A stretch of 64,000 bases of DNA from Lewinellaceae bacterium (GTDB lineage Bacteria > Bacteroidota > Bacteroidia > Chitinophagales > Saprospiraceae). Where the stretch lies: NCBI GenBank assembly GCA_016710765.1, contig JADJUJ010000006.1:371347-435346 (forward strand), read 5' to 3'. The notes under the pieces are model-generated. The model saw only the letters and a program-made list of their open reading frames with translations. It was not told where the DNA came from and searched no databases. Position 1 is the stretch's first letter. Every line of letters begins with the position of its first letter. The position numbers were made by a program, and so were the translations under genes. Shown here piece by piece: positions 17,390-26,519 of this stretch.

Positions 17390-20157
17390 ATGTACGGTCA
17401 AAATAGCGAAAACAGGCTAGCAATTCCCGCCTTTCAACTTCCGGTATGGATCGTCGGTCCTGCGCTCCAAATATTGTATTGGGTACTGCTGGCCTTTGTT
17501 CCGTCGCTACAAGCCCAAAAAATCCCAGAGAAAGGGACCCCCTGGATTGATAACCATACCCCCGAACAGTACAACTACCACGGCAAAATTTGGGATATCA
17601 CTTCAGACCGCCATGGCATCGCTTACATGGCGGGGGATGCTGGTCTTTTGGAATACGACGGTCAAGCCTGGAACCAATACCAGGGAAGCAAAGGCTGTAC
17701 CGTTCTATATTGGTGGTGAACGACACGCTGATCTATTCCGGCTCGGATTTGGATTTTGGAGAATGGCGTAAAAACAAGTTCGATCAGTGGGTCTATGCAT
17801 CGCTCTATCCATTCGGGAAAGAACCCAATGAGCAGAATGAGGAGTTCTGGGGCGTGTACGAGATAAAGGGCTATGTGGTATTCATTTCGTTTTCGAACAT
17901 CTATGTATACCATAACAAACAGTTGACCAAAATCTCCGCGCCTACGCGTTTTTCGGGCAGTTTTCCGGGCAGTGATAAAATTTACCTTGCTGATGAAAAA
18001 AACGGCATGTACGTTTTTAATGGAATGGCCCTGAAACAGATGTGCCAGTATCCCGATGAAAAACCCTTGAAAGTTTCCGGCGTTTTTGAAACTTCCAGCG
18101 GACCGGTATTGGTGACCAAGGATCGCGGCTTATTTTTATGGCGTGCTGATAAATTATCCCCGTTGCAAAATGCTGTTTCCAGCCGGTTGAAAAAAGACCA
18201 GGTTTTTTGCGCTGTCCAAATTAATGATTCCTGTTACGCATTCGGCACCATTTTGAGTGGATTGTATATCACAGATTTGAACGGCCGAATCCTGCAGCAT
18301 ATTAACAGGCAAAATGGATTGTTGAACAATACCGTCCTGAGCATGCATTATGACGCCAGTGGCCTGCTTTGGCTCGGAATGGACTATGGTATTGCTGCTC
18401 TCCACTTGCACAGTGGCTTGACCTATTTTATCGACTATCAGGGCTACTTTGGAAGCGCTAAAACGGCCGTGCTCTCAGAAGACCAGTTTTATCTCGGGAC
18501 GAACCAGGGCTTGTACCTTGCACCATGGCATGCTCTGGACAACAAGGTAAACGCCGCGCCTTTCTCCCTGATCAAAGGCTCTGAAGGGCAAGTTTGGTAT
18601 TTGGGCGAGATCAACAACACGATTTTATGCGGGCACGACAAGGGCTTGTATGCTGTAACCAACAATACACTGCGCCTTATTTACGACGAACCAGGCGTTT
18701 GGACATGTATCCCCTACAAAAAGGAGTACCTGTTAACCGGTAATTACAATGGCATTTCCGTTTTCAAAATGGAAGCTGGCCGGTATGTTTTTTTAAAAAA
18801 ACTGGAACTTATTTTAGGTTCGTGTAACCAGATAATCAACGAAAAAGACAATGTATTTTGGGTCAATATCCCAAATTTTGGGTTGATACGATTTGAACTC
18901 GACAGTAATTTTTATCCGCAAAACAGGGTCATATTTCCGGCGTCTACCTTCATTGGCCATGCACCCTACTTGTTGAAAGATGGACAAGGGATAACCCTTT
19001 TGACCGATGAATTCCGCTACCGGTACGATCCTGCTGAGAAACGTTTCCGACAGCAAAGTGAAAATAATGCGCCTAAGAATGTGGTCGGACTTCCGCATGG
19101 TTTATACCTCCCAACGTCACTGAGCCCGAACTTCCAGTTCTTTCCAATTTACAACGGATTTGCACTTCAGGATGATTCGGTCGCCTTGCTCCAGAAAAGT
19201 CTTGATGTTTCCCTGCTCGTTCGCAAAATGGAAGCATTTAACAATCAAACCCGTCAGGTGATTTACCGCAATACCGCCATTCCGTATACCCTGAATAATC
19301 TGACCATCCGATATGTTGTCCCAAATCAAAGTAATGTGCTGTATCAGTACCAGCTCGAGGGTTTTTCAAAGCAATGGAGTGCATGGACAACCCAAACATC
19401 TGTTGATTTTTTAAACCTAACAGAAGGAGACTACAGGTTAAAAATAAGGGCTAGCGCTAACGGGAAACGCTCCGGATTAACCGAAGTGGTGTTCCACATT
19501 GCTCCGCCATGGTATCGCAGCTACTTCGCCTATGTACTGTATGTTATTTTGATAGTATTGCTCTTTTTCCTCATCCGGGCACGGCAAAACATGCGCCTGC
19601 GCGCGCAAAAGAACGATTTGCTTGGACAAGAAAAGCATGTCCTGCACCAGCAGGCTGAGAAATTCCGGCAAGAAGCCTTGCTTGGGCAGCAACAACAAAT
19701 GGAGCAAGAACTAAATTTGTTGAAACAACAATTAAAGCGAAAAAGTGTCGAATTGGCAAAGCAAGCCCGCGAAAATGAGAATAAAAACCGGCTTTTAAGC
19801 CAACTAAACGAAAAAATGGATGAGGTGCGTCGAGACCCGGCCACCAGCAAAATGAATTGGGCTGACATGAAACGTCAACTGGAATTGTTTCTGGAAACAG
19901 ACGACAGAACCTTTGAAATTCAAATAGACGATTTGAATCAGGAATTTTTCCAGAAACTTCGGGAGCAGTTTCCCGACTTGTCCTTGTATGATTTGCGTTT
20001 GTGTGTTTACCTGAAAATTGGCTTGAACTCCAAAGAAATTTCAGAGATCCTTAAAGTACTGCCATCCAGCATCAATGTCAGCCGCTCGCGTTTGCGAAAG
20101 AAACTCAATTTGGGCCCTGATCAGGATTTATACGGGTACCTCAACCATCTGGAGTGA
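17390..20157 (+). CDS. Membrane-tethered regulator: beta-propeller, triple-tyrosine domain, HTH (one frameshift)
   Basis: About 922 residues after restoring one missing C near 17700-17701 ('QGSKGCTRSILVVNDTLIY'). In order: signal or anchor segment (about 20-43); a long periplasmic sensor of propeller repeats ('DRHGIAYMAGDAGLLEYDG', 'SGLLWLGMDYGIAALH'); a triple-tyrosine (Y_Y_Y) domain ('YQYQLEGFSKQWSAW'); one transmembrane helix ('YVLYVILIVLLFFLI'); a Gln/Glu-rich coiled coil; and a C-terminal helix-turn-helix ('SKEISEILKVLPSSINVSR', 'LRKKLNLG') like those of flavobacterial LuxR-type regulators. No kinase or receiver domain is seen, so the glycan sensor and DNA-binding domain are on one chain. 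Position beyond the glucan operon suggests it controls that operon in response to a glucan fragment. Confidence 0.82.
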
Positions 20158-20260
20158 AAGATGACGGACGCGAGAGCCGCTTTGCCGCTCCCTTCTTTAT
20201 TGCTGAGCTAAAATTATACTCGCAACAAGATATTGCTGCAATAACGATGATTTCAATAAT

Positions 20261-20888
20261 TAACGTGAATTTTGGACAGGTTTTTCAAAATAAGTTGTCT
20301 CGCAGGCTAAAAAGCAATAGGAACAACTTCGAATCCTCATTTTCCCGAAGGCAAAATATCTGCGAAATAGGTACCCGCTAAGTAAGCCCTACGTTCAGCG
20401 TAATCAGCGGGGTCTTCAGGAAACAAAAAAATTGGGTTTAGCAACGTGTCAGAAATAACTTTCCAATTTGGCGGCATTTTTTGAACGCTGACTGCGTTGC
20501 CAAAACAGTAATGTAATATACTACACGCCTGTTTTGACGTCTTGTCAGCGCACAAAACCTGCACCCCAAATCCGGAAAGTTATTTCCGACATGTTGCTTA
20601 AGGCTCCAAAATTGGCATAATGGAACATTAAGATTTATTTCCGATTTCCGATTACAGGAAGGATTTCCGATTTCCGATTACATGAATTCCGATTGTTGAT
20701 TTGATTTAAGATTTTTGAATTATAATTGTCTCGAAACCCAATACCTATACGTGGTATTTATTTGAAATGACTTCGTGCTGTTTTCCCAAATCATAAATTT
20801 CAAATCCAATCAACAATCGGAATTCATGTAATCGGAAATCGGAAATCCTTTTTCCTGTAATCGGAAATTCTATCCAAAACGCACGTTA
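20261..20888. repeat. Intergenic element, copy 1 (terminal inverted repeats, invertible-looking core)
   Basis: Bounded by about 19-base inverted repeats (TAACGTGAATTTTGGACAG at 20261-20279 and the complement of a near-identical sequence at 20870-20888), with AAT on both outer sides. Inside are two 41-base perfect inverted repeats (20661-20701 and 20808-20848) around a 106-base core (20702-20807). A second copy lies at 29009-29448 with the outer parts in the same orientation but the core reversed. No coding capacity. This copy also carries a nested insertion (20441-20597). The region 20158-20977 holds no gene. Confidence 0.85.
20441..20597. mobile_element. Nested 157-bp MITE-like insertion
   Basis: Present in copy 1 but absent from copy 2 of the surrounding element, which gives a clean empty site ('gggtttaaggc' in copy 2). 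The ends are inverted repeats of about 24 bases (GCAACGTGTCAGAAATAACT at the left, matching GGAAAGTTATTTCCGACATG at the right in reverse complement). TTA is duplicated on both sides (20438-20440 and 20598-20600). It encodes nothing, so it would need a transposase in trans. Confidence 0.85.
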
Positions 20889-20977
20889 AATAGCAAGGTT
20901 GCTTTCCCAAGCGCAAGCAGACCGGTCAAAAACAAGGTTGGGTGATTGCGGGCATTTTATACCAGTAAAGCCACCTG

Positions 20978-22576
20978 TTACTTCACCACAATTTTCAGCG
21001 TGGTCATTTCCTGTCCAATTCTCAAAGTAGCCAAATACAAGCCCGCTGGGAAATTGAGCATCCGAAACTGAAACTGTTGCTCTCCAGCCTCCAACACCCC
21101 CAAATCCTGTGTTGTGATCAAGCGGCCATCGGGTGCTTGCAGGGAAATGTCAACATGTACGCTTTGTGTCAGGGTATAATTAATATTGGCGACATCGTGC
21201 GTCGGGTTGGGCTGCACACTGGCCTGGGCCGGTAAGGAAGCTGGCACCTTGACATTACTGGCACTAAAATCCGGCGACCAGTACACAGCCCTGATTTGAT
21301 TGGAGGCCGTACTGAGATCCAGATTGTTGAAAAAGATATTGGGTTCCTGGCTGTTGATGCCACCTATAAGATAACCCAGCAATACGGAATCAGTGCCAAG
21401 TTGGTTCATACCCGCGATGCCTTCCCTGAAAAAGGGCAGGTCGTGCATCCAGACAAATTCTGCACTGGCGCCAAGGTAAGCATCCAGATCTCCGATTTTT
21501 TCCTCGGTCATGGTACCATTGGCCTGGCGGCTCACCAGTCCGATGGTGCGAACGAAAGGCACGTTGTCATCCTGAATGAGTTGCCCGGCATCGTTGTAGT
21601 AATATTGGGAAATACCGCCCAGGAAAACGGTATGCATGCGGTTATAAAGGCTGTCGTACAAGGCCAAATGCCCGCAATGGTATTGGTTGAGCCGGTGTTG
21701 AAAATCGTTGTTTACGCTATATCCTCCGGGGCGGATGTCCACGGTATTGAGGTAAGGCAGATCGGCAAACTGCTGGAATACGCCGGAAAATGCGGTAAAC
21801 CCACTTTCTCCGTCGGGGAAAATCTGGGGCAAAAGGTTGTAATCCCGGCGATGAAGATTAATGGGGTCGTTCCATTCGGGCAGAAAATCAACGCTCAGGT
21901 TATTGCCGTCGTTCACAATGATGAACCGGCGAACAGCCTCGGTATAGCTCTGTGTAAAGGTCGGGTGGTTCATGGGATTGTAGCGGCCGTCAAACCGGTG
22001 GCCACCAACCAAATAGTAGGTTCCATCCAGGAGGCCCAATTGGCCTCCGCTAACGGCGAAGCGTTCATCCTGGATGGTTTTAAACCAGGGGTCCAGTGCT
22101 TGTCCGTTTTGTACGGCAGCCACCAAACTGTCGAGGCGTATTGCCGTCAGCAAGGGGTGGGTAACATGGTCGTCAGCGGCGGTGCTGAAACCATATCCAC
22201 CAATAATGTAGAGCCATTGGCCATCCTGAAAAAACTGTAGGTTCGTAGCCAGTAGCTGCTCCCGGATTGGGTTGGGTAAACTGCCAACGTCAGCCGACCA
22301 ATAGCCTGACGTTTGGGGGTCGACAACCTGTATAAGCGGGTTGTTGCCATCGGTCAAAAAGGACGCAAAAGGTTGTCGCTTGTCAAGGCCCTCGGTTCGG
22401 CCACCCATGACGATCAACTGGCCATCCATTTCCGCCACAACTGCAGAATGAACACCCTGAAAACCGGGTATGCTTAGGGTTGTTGTATGTATCTGAAAAG
22501 CCTGGGGTTGGGTAAAGGCAACGGAATAACAGGCGAAGAACAGTAAAGCGGCCAAAAGGCGTGGAAAAGATCTCAT
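20978..22576 (-). CDS. Secreted kelch-like protein with T9SS sorting domain
   Basis: 532 residues. A signal peptide (to about 'SVAFTQ', residue 22) is followed by a beta-propeller-like region with kelch-style glycine pairs ('AEMDGQLIVMGGRTEG', 'QWLYIIGGYGFS', 'YYLVGGHRFDG', 'VFLGGISQYYYND', 'LLGYLIGGINS'). The last 80 residues are a T9SS type A sorting domain ('VQPNPTHDVANINYTL' to 'TTLKIVVK'). No enzyme motif can be identified. It lies between element copy 1 and the sulfur operon, on the same strand as that operon but 145 bases downstream of it. A propeller-type surface protein of unknown ligand is as far as the sequence goes. Confidence 0.75.
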   Translation of the reverse strand: MRSFPRLLAALLFFACYSVAFTQPQAFQIHTTTLSIPGFQGVHSAVVAEMDGQLIVMGGRTEGLDKRQPFASFLTDGNNPLIQVVDPQTSGYWSADVGSLPNPIREQLLATNLQFFQDGQWLYIIGGYGFSTAADDHVTHPLLTAIRLDSLVAAVQNGQALDPWFKTIQDERFAVSGGQLGLLDGTYYLVGGHRFDGRYNPMNHPTFTQSYTEAVRRFIIVNDGNNLSVDFLPEWNDPINLHRRDYNLLPQIFPDGESGFTAFSGVFQQFADLPYLNTVDIRPGGYSVNNDFQHRLNQYHCGHLALYDSLYNRMHTVFLGGISQYYYNDAGQLIQDDNVPFVRTIGLVSRQANGTMTEEKIGDLDAYLGASAEFVWMHDLPFFREGIAGMNQLGTDSVLLGYLIGGINSQEPNIFFNNLDLSTASNQIRAVYWSPDFSASNVKVPASLPAQASVQPNPTHDVANINYTLTQSVHVDISLQAPDGRLITTQDLGVLEAGEQQFQFRMLNFPAGLYLATLRIGQEMTTLKIVVK

Positions 22577-22721
22577 ATCTCAGGTGTTTTATCCTGCAAA
22601 GAGCAGCCCGAAAACCCATTCCAGCCTTGACCAATTTAGGTACTCACTGTGATTTTTTACTGATATTCGGCATTGCACCAACTAGAAAGGACAAATCAAG
22701 TATAAAAAAGCAGTGTAGCAG

Positions 22722-23867
22722 TTACTTCCCTTTGGAGGCATAAAAATCCGCAATGGGTGCAAAAGGGCCGTATTTGTGCTGCGTTTCCGGAAAGGAATCA
22801 ACGTATGGACCAAAGGGATGGTCAATTGGTTTTTTCGAAATATCAGGCCAGTCTTCTTTGATGAATGGGTTTTCTGGCCTTGGTTTGCTTTCCACAAAAG
22901 CGGCAACATCCCAGGCTTCTTCATCTGTCAACTGCGGATTTTCGTAGCTGGCGCCCAAGGGCATGTTGGCTTTTACGTACGACGCAAATCGGGTAAGCCT
23001 GAACAATCCGGCGGCCTGGTTGAAACTCATTTCTCCCCATAGTGGCGGATAACGCCGGTCGAAAGCGCCAGGCATGGGCAAGCCCTGGCCATCGCTGCCA
23101 TGGCAAGAGACACACTTGGATTCAAAAACTATTTTTCCCCTGGCGGGATCTGCCGGACGGTCGAGATAGGGCAGGGGGGCTAAACCGACTCCCTTGGGCT
23201 TTTCTCCTTTCGGAACACCCATGGCCAGCCATTGGATGTATGCAACTATGGCTTCCATTTCCCGGCTGGTCGTATCAAGGGGTTGTCCGTTCAGACTTCG
23301 CTGGAAACAGTCGTTTACCCGCTTGGGAATGGTTTCCAATGTTCCGGAACGTGCCCTGACTTTGGGATAGTTGGCCACGACGCCCGAGTAGTTGTTGCCA
23401 AATGGCTTGGTTCCGGCGTCGAGGTGACAATTCTGACAGTTTTGTGCGTTGATGCTGTGCGGCCTAACGATGCCATTGTCTCCAAAATAGTCGTTGGTAT
23501 TGGCAATCAACTCTTTGCCGTAGGCGATGAGTTCATAGTTAGGGTCCTGTGCCGCAATGCTCCAATCGGGCGCCATCCAAACCGTGTTTTTGTCGTATTT
23601 TGCTAAAATGTCGGCCTTTAATTGCTGGTAAGCCTGGCGTTTGGTATCCCGCTCAACCGACCAGGTGAGGAGCCCTCCTGCAATCAGCAAAACGACCAGG
23701 CTCCATAGTATTAACCGAAGCCGCCGCAAGGCCAAAAATTGCCGTTGAAACTGCGGTTCCTCGGAAAGTCTTTTACCATATAAACCAATACCGCTGCCGA
23801 CCGCCATGATACCAATGGCCAGTACAGCAATGAGTAACCAAAGCATCGGGTAATAATAGGTATCCAT
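22722..23867 (-). CDS. Membrane-anchored dihaem cytochrome c, thiosulfate-dehydrogenase (TsdA)-like
   Basis: 381 residues. Two hydrophobic helices at the N-terminus (about 8-29 and 50-69) take the place of a cleaved signal. Two haem-c sites follow: CQNCH at 144-148 and CVSCH at 252-256. The segment after the first haem ('GTLETIPKRVNDCFQRSLNG') matches the TsdA family, whose members oxidise thiosulfate to tetrathionate or run the reverse reaction. It is the last gene of the six-gene sulfur operon, 51 bases after the YeeE-like gene. The membrane anchor is unlike soluble periplasmic TsdA and suggests direct electron transfer to the respiratory chain. Other dihaem cytochromes share the broad fold, so substrate is inferred from context. 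Confidence 0.75.
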   Translation of the reverse strand: MDTYYYPMLWLLIAVLAIGIMAVGSGIGLYGKRLSEEPQFQRQFLALRRLRLILWSLVVLLIAGGLLTWSVERDTKRQAYQQLKADILAKYDKNTVWMAPDWSIAAQDPNYELIAYGKELIANTNDYFGDNGIVRPHSINAQNCQNCHLDAGTKPFGNNYSGVVANYPKVRARSGTLETIPKRVNDCFQRSLNGQPLDTTSREMEAIVAYIQWLAMGVPKGEKPKGVGLAPLPYLDRPADPARGKIVFESKCVSCHGSDGQGLPMPGAFDRRYPPLWGEMSFNQAAGLFRLTRFASYVKANMPLGASYENPQLTDEEAWDVAAFVESKPRPENPFIKEDWPDISKKPIDHPFGPYVDSFPETQHKYGPFAPIADFYASKGK

Positions 23868-23918
23868 CGTGTAGGGTTTGAAAGTGATTAGCAGGTGTTT
23901 ATAACGGGTAAGTTACCA

Positions 23919-24455
23919 TCAATGGGGGAGTTTTTCCCTAAAGTAGCCATACACCCAGGTTCCTGCAATGGCGCTGAGTAAGGTAATGGAAATAACAAGG
24001 GCTCCGGTTCCAATTTGAGCGTACAAAGGGCCGGGGCAGGCACCCGTCATGGCCCAGCCTAAGCCGAAGATCAGCGCGCCGTAAATGTTGCCTTTGTTGA
24101 ACACCTTGTCGTGAAATTCGATGGGCTCGCCATAGATCGTTTTGGCCTTAAGTTTCTTGATCAGCCAGACGGAAATAACGCCAACAACGACGGCCGTGCC
24201 GATGACACCGTACATGTGAAATGATTCGAGCCTAAACATTTCCTGTATTCGGAACCAGGAGACAATTTCTCCTTTGACGAATACAATACCGAAAACCAGC
24301 CCTACGGCGCTGTATTTGAGGTTATACCACCAAGGGTGCTGAAGTTCCGACTCGTTGACGCATACCGCATCTAAGTTGCGGGCCTCAAAGTCGGCCGGGT
24401 TTACGTGCTGAATTATATTTTCCTGAGATTCAGGTGTTTCTGTGAAGTTTGCCAT
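23919..24455 (-). CDS. YeeE/YedE-family sulfur transporter half, DUF6691-like
   Basis: 178 residues with four to five hydrophobic segments after a soluble N-terminal tail of about 40 residues. The conserved 'MTGACPGPLYAQIG' carries the cysteine typical of the YeeE/YedE fold, whose characterised member TsuA takes up thiosulfate. It is paired with a second half-size member just upstream (24490-25050), the common two-gene arrangement in Bacteroidota and Proteobacteria. It lies 34 bases after that gene in the sulfur operon. Movement of thiosulfate or a related sulfur species across the inner membrane is the family-based inference. Confidence 0.8.
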   Translation of the reverse strand: MANFTETPESQENIIQHVNPADFEARNLDAVCVNESELQHPWWYNLKYSAVGLVFGIVFVKGEIVSWFRIQEMFRLESFHMYGVIGTAVVVGVISVWLIKKLKAKTIYGEPIEFHDKVFNKGNIYGALIFGLGWAMTGACPGPLYAQIGTGALVISITLLSAIAGTWVYGYFREKLPH

Positions 24456-24489
24456 AGTTTTCTTTTTTAAATCGCCTGATTGAAGTGCG

Positions 24490-25050
24490 CTACAGTGCGA
24501 GAATGTAAGGGAGAATCAGGTTGGCCATGATAAACCCGCCTGCCATGAAAGAGATTGTTGCGATCAGTGAAGGCAACTGCAAGGTTGACAGTCCCATGAT
24601 GGCATGTCCGGAAGTGCAGCCTCCGCCGTAGCGGGTGCCAAAGCCTACCAAAAAGCCGCCTACAACGATCATCAGAAAACCACGAAGGGTAAGCAGTTCC
24701 GTCCAGCTGAACAAATCGGACGGCACCAGATGGTTGTAATCACTGACACCATAAGTGGCCAAATCTGCGACCAGTTTGGGGTGTACCTGCATGGGTTCCG
24801 GGTTGGCCAGAAAAACGGTGGCTATGACAGCCCCGATAAACACACCTCCTACAAAAAAGAGGTTCCAGCTTTCTTTTTTCCAATCGTATTGGAAGAATTT
24901 AACATTGGCGGGAATAATGGCGGCGCAAACGTGGCGCATGCTGGAAGAAATGCCAAAATGTTTGTTGCCGAGCAACAACAGGGTGGGGACCGTAAGTCCG
25001 ATAAAAGCGCCAGCAACGTACCAGGGCCAAGGTTGGGAAAGAAACTCCAT
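24490..25050 (-). CDS. YeeE/YedE-family sulfur transporter half
   Basis: 186 residues, almost all hydrophobic. The hallmark 'GTRYGGGCTSGHAIMG' holds the conserved cysteine of this family, and 'WPWYVAGAFIGLTVPTLLLL' is the first membrane helix. With the next gene it makes a complete two-subunit YeeE/YedE-type transporter. The gene lies 25 bases downstream of the porin gene, so a path from outer membrane (porin) to inner membrane (this pair) is encoded side by side. Confidence 0.82.
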   Translation of the reverse strand: MEFLSQPWPWYVAGAFIGLTVPTLLLLGNKHFGISSSMRHVCAAIIPANVKFFQYDWKKESWNLFFVGGVFIGAVIATVFLANPEPMQVHPKLVADLATYGVSDYNHLVPSDLFSWTELLTLRGFLMIVVGGFLVGFGTRYGGGCTSGHAIMGLSTLQLPSLIATISFMAGGFIMANLILPYILAL

Positions 25051-25075
25051 AGTATGTAGTTGTGATCCGTTATGG

Positions 25076-26512
25076 TTAAAGATAATAGTTTAGAACAAAG
25101 TTGTATTGCCACATGTCCACCCGGTTTATGACGTATTTGTCCTGGCCGTAGGTGTCCCCGATTTGCCCCTTATGCACTACCAGGAGTTGACTTTGAAGCC
25201 CGTCCAGCCAGCCATTAAACCTGTACCGAACATCGATATTGAGTTGATTAAAGGAAGGGAATGCATATTTGTTCAGCGCGGTTTCATTGACGTCAGGCAG
25301 GTAAAAATGGCCATAGACTAGTTCAGCCTTCAAGCGTCTGTTATTCGTCGACCATGCAACTTTTCCTGTAATGGAATGGGTGTCGCCACTGCCTTCAATG
25401 CGTTCCCTTGACATAAAGGTATAGAACGGCTCCCGGCCCCATTCGCGCGGGGTAAGGAACCGACCGTCTTTGGTAACGCGGGTATAGGCAATACTCGTTT
25501 TCCATGCTTTATGTTGCCAGCCCAGCTGGGTACTCAGGGCATTTGATTGGGCGCCTTTGGGGAAATAGGTCATTTTCTGATCCGTATTTCCGCCGTCTGC
25601 CAGGGCATTTTGATGCATGAGTTGCAACCCACCGAACAAAGTGTGTCCGTTCTTCAGGGGTATTTGTAAATCATTTTGGAGGAAAACTGTGTTGGAGATG
25701 TTTTCGATCATTTGGTTCCAAAGTTGCACTTTAAGATGCTCACCAAATTTCCTGTTTACGCCAATCAACGCCACGCCTTTGCTTTCCAGATTTTCAGGGT
25801 ATCCACTCAAACTGCCATCCGGATTCAAGCCTTTGGGGTATAATCCGATGGATCTTCCAACTGAATACCAGTCAACGGTACTTCTGGGCGAAATTTTCCA
25901 AAGCCACCCGCCTTCCACGCTAATGTTTGAGCCGGGAGCAGCCTGGCCCCATACGCCAGCTACCTCTGTAGGTCGCATCCGGCCATCCTGATAATTGATA
26001 AAAGGCGTTTGCAGCAACTGCTTGCCGAACTTTATCCGCCATTTTTTCTGCTCGTACTGGAGCCAGAACTCCTCCATTCGATCCAGGTTGTTCTTATTCG
26101 TCGGATCTTCTACATCAAAAAGGCCAATTTCGTAGCGGTTGGAGGCCCCGGTTGCAGGGTCTTTTTTAGTAAAATCGGAGGAAGCAAGGTTGTAGTTGAA
26201 CACCCCAGCGATTCCGAAGCGAAAGCCATACAGGGGGGCGGTTTTGAAGTGCAAACCACCACCGGTTGCCAGCGCATAATAATCACTCAACCCGGCCCGG
26301 TTATCAGTGGCCATAAAAAAGCTGCGGAAATGGAGGTCCATAGACCCGTGGCGAAAAGCCTCGATCGGGTTTTTGGCGACAAACAGGCTGTCGGTCGTTT
26401 CCTGGCTTTCTTGTGCTGTACCTGAGCGTGGTAGTGCCAGGAGTAAAACCCATACCACTACCAGCTCAAGTTTGCCAATTGAGAGATTTTTGAAAGAAAA
26501 TAGGTTCATCAT
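25076..26512 (-). CDS. Outer-membrane porin of the sulfur operon
   Basis: About 478 residues from the ATG at 26512 (or the adjacent one at 26509). The frame extends further upstream, but only from here is there a signal peptide, ending near 'LPRSGTAQ', and the start lies just past the MBL-rhodanese stop. The rest alternates short amphipathic strands with turns ('YEIGLFDVEDP', 'WRIKFGKQLLQTPFI') and ends 'WQYNFVLNYYL' with aromatic residues, as outer-membrane barrels do. The closest look is to the OprD-like or phosphate/anion-selective porin type. Its place between the periplasmic-facing and cytosolic sulfur genes suggests entry of thiosulfate or similar anions. The exact family is not determined. 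Confidence 0.7.
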   Translation of the reverse strand: MMNLFSFKNLSIGKLELVVVWVLLLALPRSGTAQESQETTDSLFVAKNPIEAFRHGSMDLHFRSFFMATDNRAGLSDYYALATGGGLHFKTAPLYGFRFGIAGVFNYNLASSDFTKKDPATGASNRYEIGLFDVEDPTNKNNLDRMEEFWLQYEQKKWRIKFGKQLLQTPFINYQDGRMRPTEVAGVWGQAAPGSNISVEGGWLWKISPRSTVDWYSVGRSIGLYPKGLNPDGSLSGYPENLESKGVALIGVNRKFGEHLKVQLWNQMIENISNTVFLQNDLQIPLKNGHTLFGGLQLMHQNALADGGNTDQKMTYFPKGAQSNALSTQLGWQHKAWKTSIAYTRVTKDGRFLTPREWGREPFYTFMSRERIEGSGDTHSITGKVAWSTNNRRLKAELVYGHFYLPDVNETALNKYAFPSFNQLNIDVRYRFNGWLDGLQSQLLVVHKGQIGDTYGQDKYVINRVDMWQYNFVLNYYL

Positions 26513-26519
26513 GTGCAGA

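Noticed and set aside
21296..22240. 314-codon plus-strand frame opposite the kelch gene
   Set aside because: The minus-strand protein has a signal peptide, propeller repeats and a sorting domain; the opposite frame has none.
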